A DNA stretch of 9,682 bases from DYGX01 sp035325905 (GCA_035325905.1 DAOKYY010000114.1:1-9682), one strand, 5' to 3'. Shown: positions 1-7,055, counted from the first letter of the stretch. The notes: generated by a model from the letters alone, not told the origin. Translations and numbers: made by a program.

Positions 1-19
1 GAGCTTCCCGCAAGAAGTC

Positions 20-48
20 TTGACCTGCGGCCCCGGCGGGCATAGACT
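20..48 (+). promoter_or_regulatory. Sigma-70-type promoter for the 89-2215 operon
   Basis: A TTGACC -35 box (20-25) and a TAGACT -10 box (43-48) are separated by 17 bp, the optimal spacing. Transcription would start near 55, about 34 nt before the ATG at 89. The TTG at 20 that would lengthen the downstream reading frame lies inside this -35 box, which argues against that longer start. This is inferred from the motif only. Confidence 0.55.
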
Positions 49-88
49 CATCGATAACCGTCGGCTCAGGCGAACGGCGAGGTTTATC

Positions 89-1048
89 ATGGCTGCGACG
101 CGCTCCCTCAACGTCCTGATCGTGCACGGCATTGGCACCCGGCCCCGGCTGCGGACCTACGCCCGGCCGCTGGAGATCGGCATCCGGCGCGCGTTCGACC
201 GCGTGATCAGCCGCCTGCCGCTGCCGGATGTCGCGCCAGAAGCCGCGCGCTCCGGCCAGGCGCTGCGCTTCGAGACCGTCTGCTGGGACCCGGTGACACA
301 GACGCCGCAGGACGCCCTGCTGCTGGTCCTGTTCGGCAAGCCCTGGCTGCTCCAGCAGCTGAGCCTGACCGGGCGCTTGCGGCGGCAGATCGTCGGCCTG
401 GTCGGCGACGTGATCGCCTACGAAGCCGAGCCAAACAACCCGGTCTACCGCGCCATTCACGCCGAAGTCGCGCGCGGCCTGGACGCGCTCGGCGCGGCGA
501 GCGCGGGGGATGGCGGCGCGGATGGCGGCGCGCCGCTGACGATCATCGGCCACAGCCTGGGCAGCGTGATCGCCTCCGATTACGTCTGGGACCAGACCCA
601 CGGCCAGACGCATTGCCTGGACGCGCACGGCCTGGCGCTGGTCAACATGGTGCTGCTCGGCTCGCCGATGGCGCTCTACGCCCTGCGCCGCAACGCGGGC
701 GGCGGCCCGGAGAGCATCCGCGAGAGCCTCAGCGCGCCGGCCCTGATCGACCCGGACGGCGGCTGGTGGCTCAACCTCTTCGACCGGCAGGACGCGCTGG
801 CCTGCCCGCTGGAGCCGGTCGACGCTTACCGGCGGGCCGGAGTGATCGATTGCCCGGTGCGCGCCGGAAGCTGGCTCACCGGCTGGAACCTGGGCAGCCA
901 CACCGGGTATTGGGCCTGCCGGGGCGTGGCGACGATCATCGGCTCCAAGCTGGCGATCGACTGGGCGCGCGCCAACAGCCCGCGCTTCGCCGAGCGGTAC
1001 GGCGCGCGGGCGCTGGATGCCCTGCGCGCTCAGTTGAAGCGGCGTTGA
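89..1048 (+). CDS. Alpha/beta hydrolase (lipase/esterase-like)
   Basis: A 319-residue cytoplasmic alpha/beta-hydrolase-fold protein with no signal peptide. An HGIG motif (residues 13-16) after the first strand would form the oxyanion hole. The nucleophile elbow GHSLGS (154-159) places the catalytic serine at 156. The acid is probably Asp232 or Asp235 in NLFDRQDALACPL, and the base probably His271 in GSHTGYW, so the triad looks complete. The substrate cannot be read from sequence; a carboxylester or lipid is the family expectation. The ATG at 89 is chosen over an upstream in-frame TTG at 20 because a GCGAGG ribosome site (77-82) sits 6 nt before it and the TTG falls in the promoter. It is the first gene of a tight same-strand cluster with a membrane HTH protein (27 bp downstream) and an exonuclease. 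Confidence 0.85.
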   Translation: MAATRSLNVLIVHGIGTRPRLRTYARPLEIGIRRAFDRVISRLPLPDVAPEAARSGQALRFETVCWDPVTQTPQDALLLVLFGKPWLLQQLSLTGRLRRQIVGLVGDVIAYEAEPNNPVYRAIHAEVARGLDALGAASAGDGGADGGAPLTIIGHSLGSVIASDYVWDQTHGQTHCLDAHGLALVNMVLLGSPMALYALRRNAGGGPESIRESLSAPALIDPDGGWWLNLFDRQDALACPLEPVDAYRRAGVIDCPVRAGSWLTGWNLGSHTGYWACRGVATIIGSKLAIDWARANSPRFAERYGARALDALRAQLKRR

Positions 1049-1075
1049 CGCGCCCGTGAGGAGAACGCGCACCCC

Positions 1076-1597
1076 ATGATCCTCTGGGAACTTGCGCTGG
1101 CCGCGATCGGGCTGTACCTGCTGATCGGCGGGCGGCTGAGCCTGATGGGCCGCGAACTGCGAGGCCGCCGCGCGCGCGAGATCGGCCTGGTCCTGATCGC
1201 GCCGCTGGCTATCGCCTTGCTGCTGGCGCTGGCGCTCAGCGCCGCGCTGGATGGCGAGACGGCGCCCGATGGCGCGGCCACCCCGCTCACTCTGGTCGAG
1301 ATCGCGCTGGTCGTGGCGGCGCTCGGCGGCGCGGTCGCGCTCTTTGGCCGCGAAAACCGCGCAGGCAGCCTGTTCTGGCGCGGCGCGCCGCCCCCGCCGC
1401 CCCGCGTCGATTCGCCGACTCCGCCCGGCCCCGGCCGCATGACCGTCGCCGAGGCGGCGCGCCTGCTGCGCCTCAGCGACCTCGAAGTGCTGGCGCTGAT
1501 CCGCGCCGGGACGCTGACCGGCGTGCGCGCCGGGTCTTCGTATCATGTCGATCGCCGCTCCGTAGACCGCCTGCGCCTGCAAAGGAAGGATCGCTAG
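1076..1597 (+). CDS. Three-helix membrane protein with C-terminal excisionase/MerR-type HTH
   Basis: A 173-residue protein. Three hydrophobic segments lie at about residues 3-19, 37-58 and 72-90. The loop after the first is Arg-rich (R20 to R34) and the loop after the second is acidic (D59, E61, D65). By the positive-inside rule the N-terminus is outside and the C-terminus cytoplasmic. A Pro-rich hinge (about 104-119) leads to a domain at about 122-168. That domain begins MTVAEAARLLRLS, continues with VLALIRAGTLTGVRAG, and ends YHVDRRSVDRL, the pattern of the helix-turn-helix_17 excisionase/MerR-like fold. This would be a DNA-binding domain tethered to the membrane; its target is unknown. The ATG has GTGAGGAGA about 12 nt upstream. 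An internal in-frame ATG (1439) at the start of the HTH domain has no clear ribosome site. It lies 6 bp before the exonuclease gene, so the two are probably co-translated. Confidence 0.8.
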   Translation: MILWELALAAIGLYLLIGGRLSLMGRELRGRRAREIGLVLIAPLAIALLLALALSAALDGETAPDGAATPLTLVEIALVVAALGGAVALFGRENRAGSLFWRGAPPPPPRVDSPTPPGPGRMTVAEAARLLRLSDLEVLALIRAGTLTGVRAGSSYHVDRRSVDRLRLQRKDR

Positions 1598-1603
1598 CCA
1601 CCG

Positions 1604-2215
1604 ATGCGCCCCGGTTTCTCCCGCTTTGACCCGGCCTGGCGCGCGCTGCGCCGCCGCGAAGTCGCGCTGTGGGCCGCCGGCCTGTTCCGCCGCGACGCGG
1701 CCATCTTCGACAGCGAGACGACCGGCCTCGGCTCGCGCGACGAGTTCGTGCAGCTCGGCGTGATTGACCTGCGCGGCGACGTGCTGCTCGACGCCCTGGT
1801 GCGCCCCTCGCGCCCGATCCCGCCGGAAGCGACCGCCGTCCACCGCCTGACCGACGCCGATGTCGCGGGCGCGCCCGCCTTCCCCGCGCTCTACGGCGCG
1901 CTGCGCGACGCGCTCGGCGGGCGCACCGTGATCGTCTACAACGCCGAGTATGACCAGCGCATCCTGTGGCAGACCTGCCGCCTGTACGGCCTGCCGATGA
2001 TCGAGGCCGGGCGCTGGTACTGCGCCATGAAAGCCTACGCGCGCTTTCACGGCGCCTGGAACAGCCAGCAGGGCGACTTTCGCTGGCACCGGCTGACGGC
2101 GGCCTGCGCCGCCGAAGGCGTGCCAGTCGGCGCGGCGCACTCCGCCATCGACGACTGCCGCCTGACGCTCGCCCTGCTGCGCAAGATGGCCGCCGGAGCG
2201 GACCCCGCGCCGTAG
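1604..2215 (+). CDS. DEDDh 3'-5' exonuclease (DnaQ-like)
   Basis: A 203-residue stand-alone exonuclease-fold protein of the DnaQ/PolIII-epsilon superfamily. It would remove nucleotides from 3' ends of DNA or RNA with two metal ions. All motifs are present: Exo I in FDSETTGLG (Asp36, Glu38), the HRLTDADV segment (80-87) typical of the family, Exo II in NAEYDQRIL (Asp117), and Exo III in HSAIDD (His179, Asp184). The His marks the DEDDh subclass. Length matches a bare catalytic domain; no polymerase, GIY-YIG or helicase domain is fused. About 30 N-terminal residues precede the fold and are Arg-rich. The ribosome site AAGGAAGGA (1582-1590) lies inside the end of the preceding gene, showing coupling to the membrane HTH protein. 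Whether it serves repair, RNA turnover or proofreading cannot be told from sequence. Confidence 0.9.
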   Translation: MRPGFSRFDPAWRALRRREVALWAAGLFRRDAAIFDSETTGLGSRDEFVQLGVIDLRGDVLLDALVRPSRPIPPEATAVHRLTDADVAGAPAFPALYGALRDALGGRTVIVYNAEYDQRILWQTCRLYGLPMIEAGRWYCAMKAYARFHGAWNSQQGDFRWHRLTAACAAEGVPVGAAHSAIDDCRLTLALLRKMAAGADPAP

Positions 2216-2236
2216 CGCCGCAAGCAGCCGCGCCAG

Positions 2237-2265
2237 TGGACACGCGCCGCGCCCCGCGCTATCCT
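2237..2265 (+). promoter_or_regulatory. Sigma-70-type promoter for the propeller protein gene
   Basis: TGGACA (2237-2242) and TATCCT (2260-2265) are separated by 17 bp, in the 96-bp gap after the exonuclease gene. The start site would be near 2272, giving a leader of about 40 nt before the GTG at 2312. This suggests the secreted protein can be expressed independently of the upstream operon. No terminator is visible between the two genes, so read-through is also possible. Confidence 0.45.
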
Positions 2266-2311
2266 TGCCGGCGTTCGAGTCGCGCCCGTACCCGTCGCAG
2301 GAGTAAGCACA

Positions 2312-4387
2312 GTGACCGTTCGACACGTTCGGGGCCGCCGGTGGCTCCTGATCGCGACCGCCATGACGATCCTCGCCCTGGCGCTGGCAGGCGTCACGCC
2401 GCGCGCCGCCGCCCAGCAGGACGCCATCGACCGCGCGCGCGCCAACGCCCAACAATGGCTCCTGAAGCGGATCGAGCGCCCGGACCTGCTGCTGGTCGAG
2501 TACACCTACTCGCTGACCACCTGGCCCAACACGGCGCGCGGCTGCCCGGTCGCGGGCCAGACTTACGAGGCCCAGGAAGTCACCGGCTATCGCTGGACCT
2601 TCCTGTTCGACAACCTGGTGCGCTACGAGGTCCACAGCGACGTGGACGGTAACGACGTTGTGCTCTGCTGGGCGCAAAGCCTGACGAGCGAGGCGCAGCT
2701 GGGCGTCTTCAACACCACGACCTTCGCCATCCTCAAGCCCGAAGCGTGGCTGGTCTTCCCGAACGACAACGCCAGCGAAGTCCTGTTCGCGCCGCAGCAG
2801 GACGCGCCCTGCGACCAGCCGGGGATGCGCGTCCGCGTGCTGGGGCGCGTCGCCAGCGGCGTGACGGCGGACCGGCTGCTGACCGATCGCCTCAGCCAGC
2901 TGGGCGCCGCCGAGCAGCCGGGCGCGCGCGAAAGCGCCGGGGCGTCGGGCCGCTCGGCCGTCTTCGAGACGGACTGCGACGGCGCGCCGCGCCGCGTCAA
3001 GCTGACCGCCTTCGTGCAGTACGGCAGCGCCTACGAGATCGAGCAGTGGGCGCCCGCTGCGCACTTCGACAACTGGCGCCCGCTGTTCCGCAACATGCTG
3101 AGCCAGTTCACCCCCGGCGCCGGGACGCTGATCCCCGGCATGGCGATCCAGCCGCCCGCCGAGCCAGCCGCGCCCGAAAGCGCGCCGCAGGGCGCCGGGG
3201 GGGAAACCGCGCCCGCCGCGCCGGGCGAGCCTGCCGCCCCCGCCCCGGTCGATCTGGCCGCCCTGCCGCCCTTCCCGCTGGCGCAAATCTTCCTCGGCGA
3301 CGTGTTCCTCGGCGCGCTGAACAATATCCCTGGCCGCAGCGTCACCAACTCGCCGGACGCCGCGCACCGCTTCGTCACCTTCTCGCCGGACGGGCTGGCG
3401 ATCGCCTTCATCGACGCGGCGGCCTACCAGCTTCGGATGCTGCCGGTCGAAAACATCTCGCCGCGCACCCTGGCCGGCGCCGTCTCGCCCGATTTTCCCC
3501 CGGCGTGGAGTCCCGACAGCGCCCGGATCGCCTATATCGGCGCGAACAGCGAGGCCAGCGCCGACAGCCCAGAGCGCACGATCTACACCCTCCCGGCGAC
3601 CGGCGGCGACAGCGTCGTGGCGGGCGCGTTTAGGTACGAGACCGGCTGCGACGAGACCGTCTCGGACCCGGCGGATGGCGTCTACGCCCGCGAAGCGGGG
3701 CCGGATGGCGTGCAAAATGTGCTCGAATGGCTGCCGGGCGGCCAGTTCCTGGTCTCGACCGGCTGCGCGGGCGGGCTGGCCCTGCTCGACCCGGCCAGCG
3801 GGCAGCTGACGTCGCTCGGCGACGACCTGCGCGGCGGCGCGCTCTCGCCCGACCGCGCGCGCTTCCTGGCGCGGACCTCCTGGGGGCCGGTGCTGATCGA
3901 TCTGCCCGCCGGGACGCGTACCGATCTGGGTCTGGACGCCAAAGCGCAGGCGCTCGGCTGGGAGGCGGATGGCTCGGCGATCTATGTCAGCACGGCGGCG
4001 CTTGCCGACGAGCAGACGCTCGACGGCCCCGCCGACGAGGCGCGCGGCCGCGCGGTGTTTGGCTTCTGGCCGGTGACGATTGGCGTTTATGATCTGACCC
4101 TCACGCGGGTGGACCTGGCCGGGCCGGTCGAGAGCACGCTCTGGCAGGGGCAGGGGCGCGCGATCGGGCAGATCGCCCCCGCGCCGGATGGCAGCGGCGT
4201 GCTGTTCAGCGTCATTCCGAGCAGCCTGCTGCTGGCGGAAGTCTTCCAGGCGCAAGGCGACGCCTTCGCGCTGGAGAGCGTGCGCCCGACCCCGGCGCTG
4301 TTCTGGCTGGCGCGCGGATCGAGCGCCGCCGTGCTGCTGGCCTACGCCGGGCAGCCCGCCTTCGCGCCGGTCACGGTCGCGCCGTAG
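2312..4387 (+). CDS. Secreted protein with C-terminal TolB/WD40-like beta-propeller
   Basis: A 691-residue exported protein of unknown function. It starts at GTG (2312) with CAGGAG 8 nt upstream; this start keeps the basic n-region (RHVRGRRW) before the hydrophobic core, and signal cleavage is likely at AAA|Q (34/35). Residues about 36-275 form a domain I do not recognise, with four cysteines that could make disulfides outside the cell. An Ala/Pro-rich linker spans about 280-322. From about 340 to the end there are repeated blade-like segments, such as FVTFSPDGLAIAFID, PAWSPDSARIAYIG, LEWLPGGQFLVST, GALSPDRARFLAR, LGWEADGSAIYVST and IAPAPDGSGVLFS. These are characteristic of TolB-type PD40/WD40-like propellers. 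Such propellers usually bind proteins or ligands and are not normally enzymes. There are no TonB or Pal neighbours, so a TolB role is not supported. The gene converges on the VOC gene. Confidence 0.85.
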   Translation: MTVRHVRGRRWLLIATAMTILALALAGVTPRAAAQQDAIDRARANAQQWLLKRIERPDLLLVEYTYSLTTWPNTARGCPVAGQTYEAQEVTGYRWTFLFDNLVRYEVHSDVDGNDVVLCWAQSLTSEAQLGVFNTTTFAILKPEAWLVFPNDNASEVLFAPQQDAPCDQPGMRVRVLGRVASGVTADRLLTDRLSQLGAAEQPGARESAGASGRSAVFETDCDGAPRRVKLTAFVQYGSAYEIEQWAPAAHFDNWRPLFRNMLSQFTPGAGTLIPGMAIQPPAEPAAPESAPQGAGGETAPAAPGEPAAPAPVDLAALPPFPLAQIFLGDVFLGALNNIPGRSVTNSPDAAHRFVTFSPDGLAIAFIDAAAYQLRMLPVENISPRTLAGAVSPDFPPAWSPDSARIAYIGANSEASADSPERTIYTLPATGGDSVVAGAFRYETGCDETVSDPADGVYAREAGPDGVQNVLEWLPGGQFLVSTGCAGGLALLDPASGQLTSLGDDLRGGALSPDRARFLARTSWGPVLIDLPAGTRTDLGLDAKAQALGWEADGSAIYVSTAALADEQTLDGPADEARGRAVFGFWPVTIGVYDLTLTRVDLAGPVESTLWQGQGRAIGQIAPAPDGSGVLFSVIPSSLLLAEVFQAQGDAFALESVRPTPALFWLARGSSAAVLLAYAGQPAFAPVTVAP

Positions 4388-4421
4388 AAATCCTCGAGCG
4401 CGGTCTGCGGCGGGGGGGGAG

Positions 4422-4500
4422 CCTCACCCCCCGCCCCTCGCCATCGGTGCGTGCACAGACTGGAGAGAGAGGAGAAGGGGTTGGGGCTGAGGGGGTGAGG
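4422..4500. repeat. Imperfect inverted intergenic repeat, CCTCACCCC family
   Basis: CCTCACCCCC (4422-4431) is exactly complementary to GGGGGTGAGG (4491-4500). The inner sequence is a diverged pyrimidine-rich then purine-rich stretch (GCCCCTCGCC, then GAGAGAGGAGAAGGGG). It fills most of the 155-bp gap between two convergent genes, and no protein is encoded. The same terminal words bound the larger repeat at 6850-6957. It could act as a 3'-end structure for both transcripts, but there is no adjacent T-run, so it is not called a terminator. Confidence 0.65.
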
Positions 4501-4542
4501 TGGCTCCCACGCGCCCGCCAGAGGAAGGGAATAGGCTCTACG

Positions 4543-4908
4543 CTAAGGGCCTTCTTTCAGCGCGTGATAGATGGCGAGACGGTTGCCGGCCGGATCGGCG
4601 AAGAACGCCATTTCGCCGAAGTCGCCCACCGGGAAACAGGGCGACAGCGCCTTGCCGCCGTGCGCCTCGATCCGCTTGAGGTCGGCCTCGATGTCGTCGC
4701 TGTCCAGGTACAGCACCACGTCGCCGGGCTGGTAGCCCTCCCCGACATCGGGCAGCCCGCCGCCGACATTCCCGGCCATGACGAGCGTGTACGGGCTGGG
4801 CTGCTCCACGTGGTTGAACTCCCAGCCGAAAACATCCTGATAGAAACGGGCGCTGAGGTCTCGGTCTTGTGCAGGAATCTCGAAATGAACGATAGGGCGC
4901 TTGTCCAT
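4543..4908 (-). CDS. VOC-superfamily (glyoxalase/bleomycin-resistance fold) protein
   Basis: A 121-residue cytoplasmic protein of the vicinal oxygen chelate fold, the usual size for a two-module beta-alpha-beta-beta-beta chain. Family signatures are IVHFEIPAQD (6-15), FYQDVFGWEF (22-31), a Gly-rich GNVGGGLP stretch, the second-module VVLYLDSDDIEADLKRIEAHGG (in outline 64-85) and the terminal FADPAGNRLAIYHA (103-116). His8 is at the usual first metal position. At the terminal strand, where metalloenzymes carry Glu, the sequence reads IYHA, so a glyoxalase I activity is doubtful and the substrate is unknown. The start at 4908 is preferred over an in-frame upstream ATG at 4944 because GGGAGG lies about 6 nt before it and the family homology begins there. 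The upstream ATG falls at the predicted transcription start. Confidence 0.9.
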   Translation of the reverse strand: MDKRPIVHFEIPAQDRDLSARFYQDVFGWEFNHVEQPSPYTLVMAGNVGGGLPDVGEGYQPGDVVLYLDSDDIEADLKRIEAHGGKALSPCFPVGDFGEMAFFADPAGNRLAIYHALKEGP

Positions 4909-4948
4909 CCAAATCCTCCCAAGCTCTCGCCACCATGACCACATCTCT

Positions 4949-4978
4949 ATGATAGCACGGATGTTCTATTTGTGTCAA
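4949..4978 (-). promoter_or_regulatory. Sigma-70-type promoter for the VOC gene
   Basis: On the minus strand TTGACA (4978-4973) and TATCAT (4954-4949) are separated by 18 bp, and the -10 is preceded by TGC (an extended -10). The predicted start near 4942 gives a leader of about 34 nt. The stretch is clearly AT-richer than its surroundings. Confidence 0.65.
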
Positions 4979-5030
4979 GCGCCGCCGCCGGTTGCCTCGC
5001 GCCCCGGCCTCGCCAGGGGTAAAGTGACGT

Positions 5031-5066
5031 GCGCCGCGCAGCCGTAGGCCAACCGTAGCGCGGCGC
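5031..5066. promoter_or_regulatory. Inverted repeat upstream of the glycoside hydrolase promoter (possible operator)
   Basis: GCGCCGCGC (5031-5039) is perfectly inverted as GCGCGGCGC (5058-5066) around an 18-nt centre. The centre also holds a direct repeat CCGTAG at 5042 and 5053, 11 bp apart. It sits just before the -35 box at 5070, between two divergent promoters, a normal place for a regulator site. In GC-rich DNA such inverted repeats arise by chance fairly often, so function is only a possibility. Confidence 0.3.
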
Positions 5067-5069
5067 GTG

Positions 5070-5099
5070 TTGCACCGGTTCGCTGACCTCGGCTATGCT
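5070..5099 (+). promoter_or_regulatory. Probable promoter for the glycoside hydrolase gene
   Basis: TTGCAC (5070-5075) and TATGCT (5094-5099) are spaced by 18 bp. The predicted start near 5106 gives a leader of about 53 nt that contains a small hairpin (CGCCGG/CCGGCG, 5110-5126). The boxes are weaker matches than the divergent VOC promoter. Confidence 0.45.
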
Positions 5100-5158
5100 T
5101 GTAAAGGGTCGCCGGGTTCTCCGGCGGCTGATCTGTCCGCCTAGAGGAACGGAATCGC

Positions 5159-6691
5159 ATGTCTTTCTCGCGCACTTCCCGTCGAGCGCCGGCGCTGCTG
5201 GCGGTCGCTCTAATCATCGCTCTGCTCGCCAGCGCGTGCGGCCAGGACGCCGAGGCGCTGCGCGTCTACGTCACGCCCACCCCTGAGGCGGACGCGCAGA
5301 CCCCCGCGCCGGATGACACCAATACGCTGGTCGTCGTCGCGGATCGCGGCGGAAACGAGCGCCCCGACGTGGGCGCCGTCTCGACCCCGACGCCCGGCTC
5401 GTTCGGCCCGATCATCACCGCCGCCCCGGCCTCGCTGACCGCGCCGCCGCCCACCGCCACGACCGCGCCCAGCGCGACGACCACGCCGCCGCCATCTCCG
5501 GCAGTCCTGGCGACCGCGACCGTCCCGGCCACGCCGACGGTCGAGCCGTCGCCCACCATTCCAGGCACGCCGCTGCCGACCTACAACGCCGGCCTGATGG
5601 GCATCCAGATCAACGCGAACATGTCAAACGAAGACTTCGCGGTCATGCTCTGGCTGACGCAGCGGCTCGGCGTTAAGTGGGTCAAGTTCCAGATGTCGTG
5701 GAAAGAGATGGAGCCGGAGCGCGGCCAGCTCAGCGACGTGTTCTACCGCTACCGCGTCTTCGTGCAGGACGCCAACGCCGCCGGGTTCGACGTGTTGCTC
5801 AGCATCGCGAAGGCTCCGGCCTGGGCGCGCGCGACCGCCGGCGAAGACGGCCCGCCCGCCAACCCGCAGGACCTGGCGAATTTCATCACGCGGCTGATGA
5901 GCGAGGTCCGCACCGACATCACCGGGCGCTCCTATTTCGACGCGATCGAGGTCTGGAACGAGCCGAACCTGCGGCGCGAGTGGAACGGCGCGGAGCTGAG
6001 CGGCGCGGCCTACATGCGCCTCTTCGACACAGCCTACCACGCCATCCGCGCGGGCGAAGGCGGCGCGACCGTGACCATCGTCTCGGCCGGGCTGGCGCCG
6101 ACCGGCATCAGCGACGGCGTGCAGGCCATCGCGGACCGCGAGTACCTGCGCCAGATGGTCGCCGCCGGGCTGGCCGACCCGAAATACCAGAATATCGCCG
6201 TCGGCGTGCATCCGTATGGCGCGGCCAACCCGCCGGACGCGCGCTGCTGCGGCTCGTCGCCGAGCGGCTACGACAACGACCCGACGTGGTTCTTCCTCGA
6301 CACGCTCGAAGATTACCACGCGATCATCCAGGCCAGCGGCAATCCTGGCCTGCAGCTGTGGGCGACTGAGTTCGGCTGGGGCACCTACGAGGGCTTCGTC
6401 AACGAGGAAGGGACGCCTGTCCCGCCGCCCGCCGACCCGCCGTATTTCGCCTTCATCGACCAGCAGCAGCAGGCCCACTACATCCTGCGCGCCTTCGAGA
6501 TCGCCCAGAGCCTGCCGTATGTCGGCCCGATGTTCCTCTGGAACCTGAATTTCTCGGCCTCGGAGAGTATCCTGGAAGCCGATCCGCAGGCCGCCTACGC
6601 GCTGCTGGTGCCGAACGTGACGGACCCGCTGCGCCCGGCCTTCAAGCTGCTTGAGGCCGCGCCCAAGACGGGCGGCGTCCAGCCGCCGTAG
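5159..6691 (+). CDS. Lipoprotein glycoside hydrolase, (beta/alpha)8 GH5/GH39-like (clan GH-A)
   Basis: A 510-residue extracytoplasmic enzyme. The N-terminus has Arg residues, a hydrophobic core and LLASAC, so Cys27 is the likely lipidated residue (the box is slightly atypical, with Ala at -3). Residues about 36-140 are a low-complexity Thr/Pro/Ala linker (TPTPE, TTAPSATTTPPPSPA). The catalytic barrel runs from about 142. It holds LGVKWVKFQMSW near the first strands, WNEPN with the probable acid/base Glu268, GVHPYG, and WATEFGW with the probable nucleophile Glu404. The two glutamates are spaced as in retaining clan GH-A enzymes, and the sequence style recalls the GH39/GH5 'cellulase-superfamily' proteins common in Chloroflexota. 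Polysaccharide is the likely substrate class; the specific sugar cannot be read. An odd Cys-Cys pair occurs in DARCCGSS. A ribosome site AGAGGA lies about 10 nt before the ATG. An intrinsic terminator follows 40 bp after the stop. Confidence 0.9.
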   Translation: MSFSRTSRRAPALLAVALIIALLASACGQDAEALRVYVTPTPEADAQTPAPDDTNTLVVVADRGGNERPDVGAVSTPTPGSFGPIITAAPASLTAPPPTATTAPSATTTPPPSPAVLATATVPATPTVEPSPTIPGTPLPTYNAGLMGIQINANMSNEDFAVMLWLTQRLGVKWVKFQMSWKEMEPERGQLSDVFYRYRVFVQDANAAGFDVLLSIAKAPAWARATAGEDGPPANPQDLANFITRLMSEVRTDITGRSYFDAIEVWNEPNLRREWNGAELSGAAYMRLFDTAYHAIRAGEGGATVTIVSAGLAPTGISDGVQAIADREYLRQMVAAGLADPKYQNIAVGVHPYGAANPPDARCCGSSPSGYDNDPTWFFLDTLEDYHAIIQASGNPGLQLWATEFGWGTYEGFVNEEGTPVPPPADPPYFAFIDQQQQAHYILRAFEIAQSLPYVGPMFLWNLNFSASESILEADPQAAYALLVPNVTDPLRPAFKLLEAAPKTGGVQPP

Positions 6692-6730
6692 GCCACGCCG
6701 CAGACCGGCGCCTGTTCCCCTGACAACGCA

Positions 6731-6763
6731 GCAGGAGCGCGATCGATCGCGCTCCTGCTTTTT
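6731..6763 (+). terminator. Intrinsic terminator of the glycoside hydrolase gene
   Basis: A perfect 28-bp palindrome (6731-6758, arm GCAGGAGCGCGATC) is followed at once by TTTTT (6759-6763). The arms meet with no spacer, so the folded RNA would lose about two central pairs to form a loop. It lies 40 bp past the stop codon. There is no T-run in the minus direction, so it should act on the plus strand only. Confidence 0.9.
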
Positions 6764-6844
6764 GTGCCGATGCCGGGGTTGTCTCAGCCAATAACCCCGG
6801 CCCTTTGTATGCTATCGAAAGTCATTGGCGTCTCAGCCCGGCGT

Positions 6845-7048
6845 CGGAAACCTCACCCCTCAATCCCCTCTCCGCCAGCGGAGAGGGGACTTCACACCCG
6901 GTCCACTGCCGCCGCTTGTCTCCCCTCTCCATGTTGGAGAGGGGCCGGGGGTGAGGTAAGCCTTGCCGGCCACTGCATTCGCCAGCTCAATTCGAAAGGT
7001 CACTTTTCCTCTCTCCGCTGGCCGAGAGGGCCAGAGGTGAGGTTTCCG
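6845..7048. repeat. Composite structured repeat with 13-bp terminal inverted repeats
   Basis: This gene-free stretch begins CGGAAACCTCACC (6845-6857) and ends with the exact reverse complement GGTGAGGTTTCCG (7036-7048). Within it, 6850-6957 is a self-contained unit. ACCTCACCCC (6850-6859) pairs with GGGGTGAGGT (6948-6957), enclosing two strong hairpins. Hairpin A (6864-6889) has 12-bp arms TCCCCTCTCCGC; hairpin B (6922-6944) has 9-bp arms CCCCTCTCC around ATGTT. A third, half-length copy at 7006-7048 resembles the right half of that unit and has its own hairpin (CTGGCC/GGCCAG, 7018-7034). There is no transposase, so it would be a non-autonomous (MITE- or REP-like) element if mobile. It ends 7 bp before the stop codon of the LysM gene. 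Confidence 0.75.
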
Positions 7049-7055
7049 GCGCGGA

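Noticed and set aside
20..88. N-terminal extension of the first hydrolase from a TTG at 20.
   Set aside because: The TTG is part of the predicted -35 box, there is no ribosome site before it, and hydrolase homology begins after the ATG at 89.
2312..4387. Calling the propeller protein TolB.
   Set aside because: The propeller repeats are TolB-like, but the N-terminal domain differs and no tolA/Q/R or pal genes are nearby.
5624..6478. A 284-residue open frame antisense to the glycoside hydrolase.
   Set aside because: It mirrors the codon pattern of the real gene. It has long runs of Arg, Val, Gly and Ala, no recognisable motif and no ribosome site, and the sense frame has intact catalytic motifs.
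6845..7048. A CRISPR array in the CCTCACCCC repeat region.
   Set aside because: The repeated words are inverted, not direct, there are no regular spacers, and no cas genes are present.
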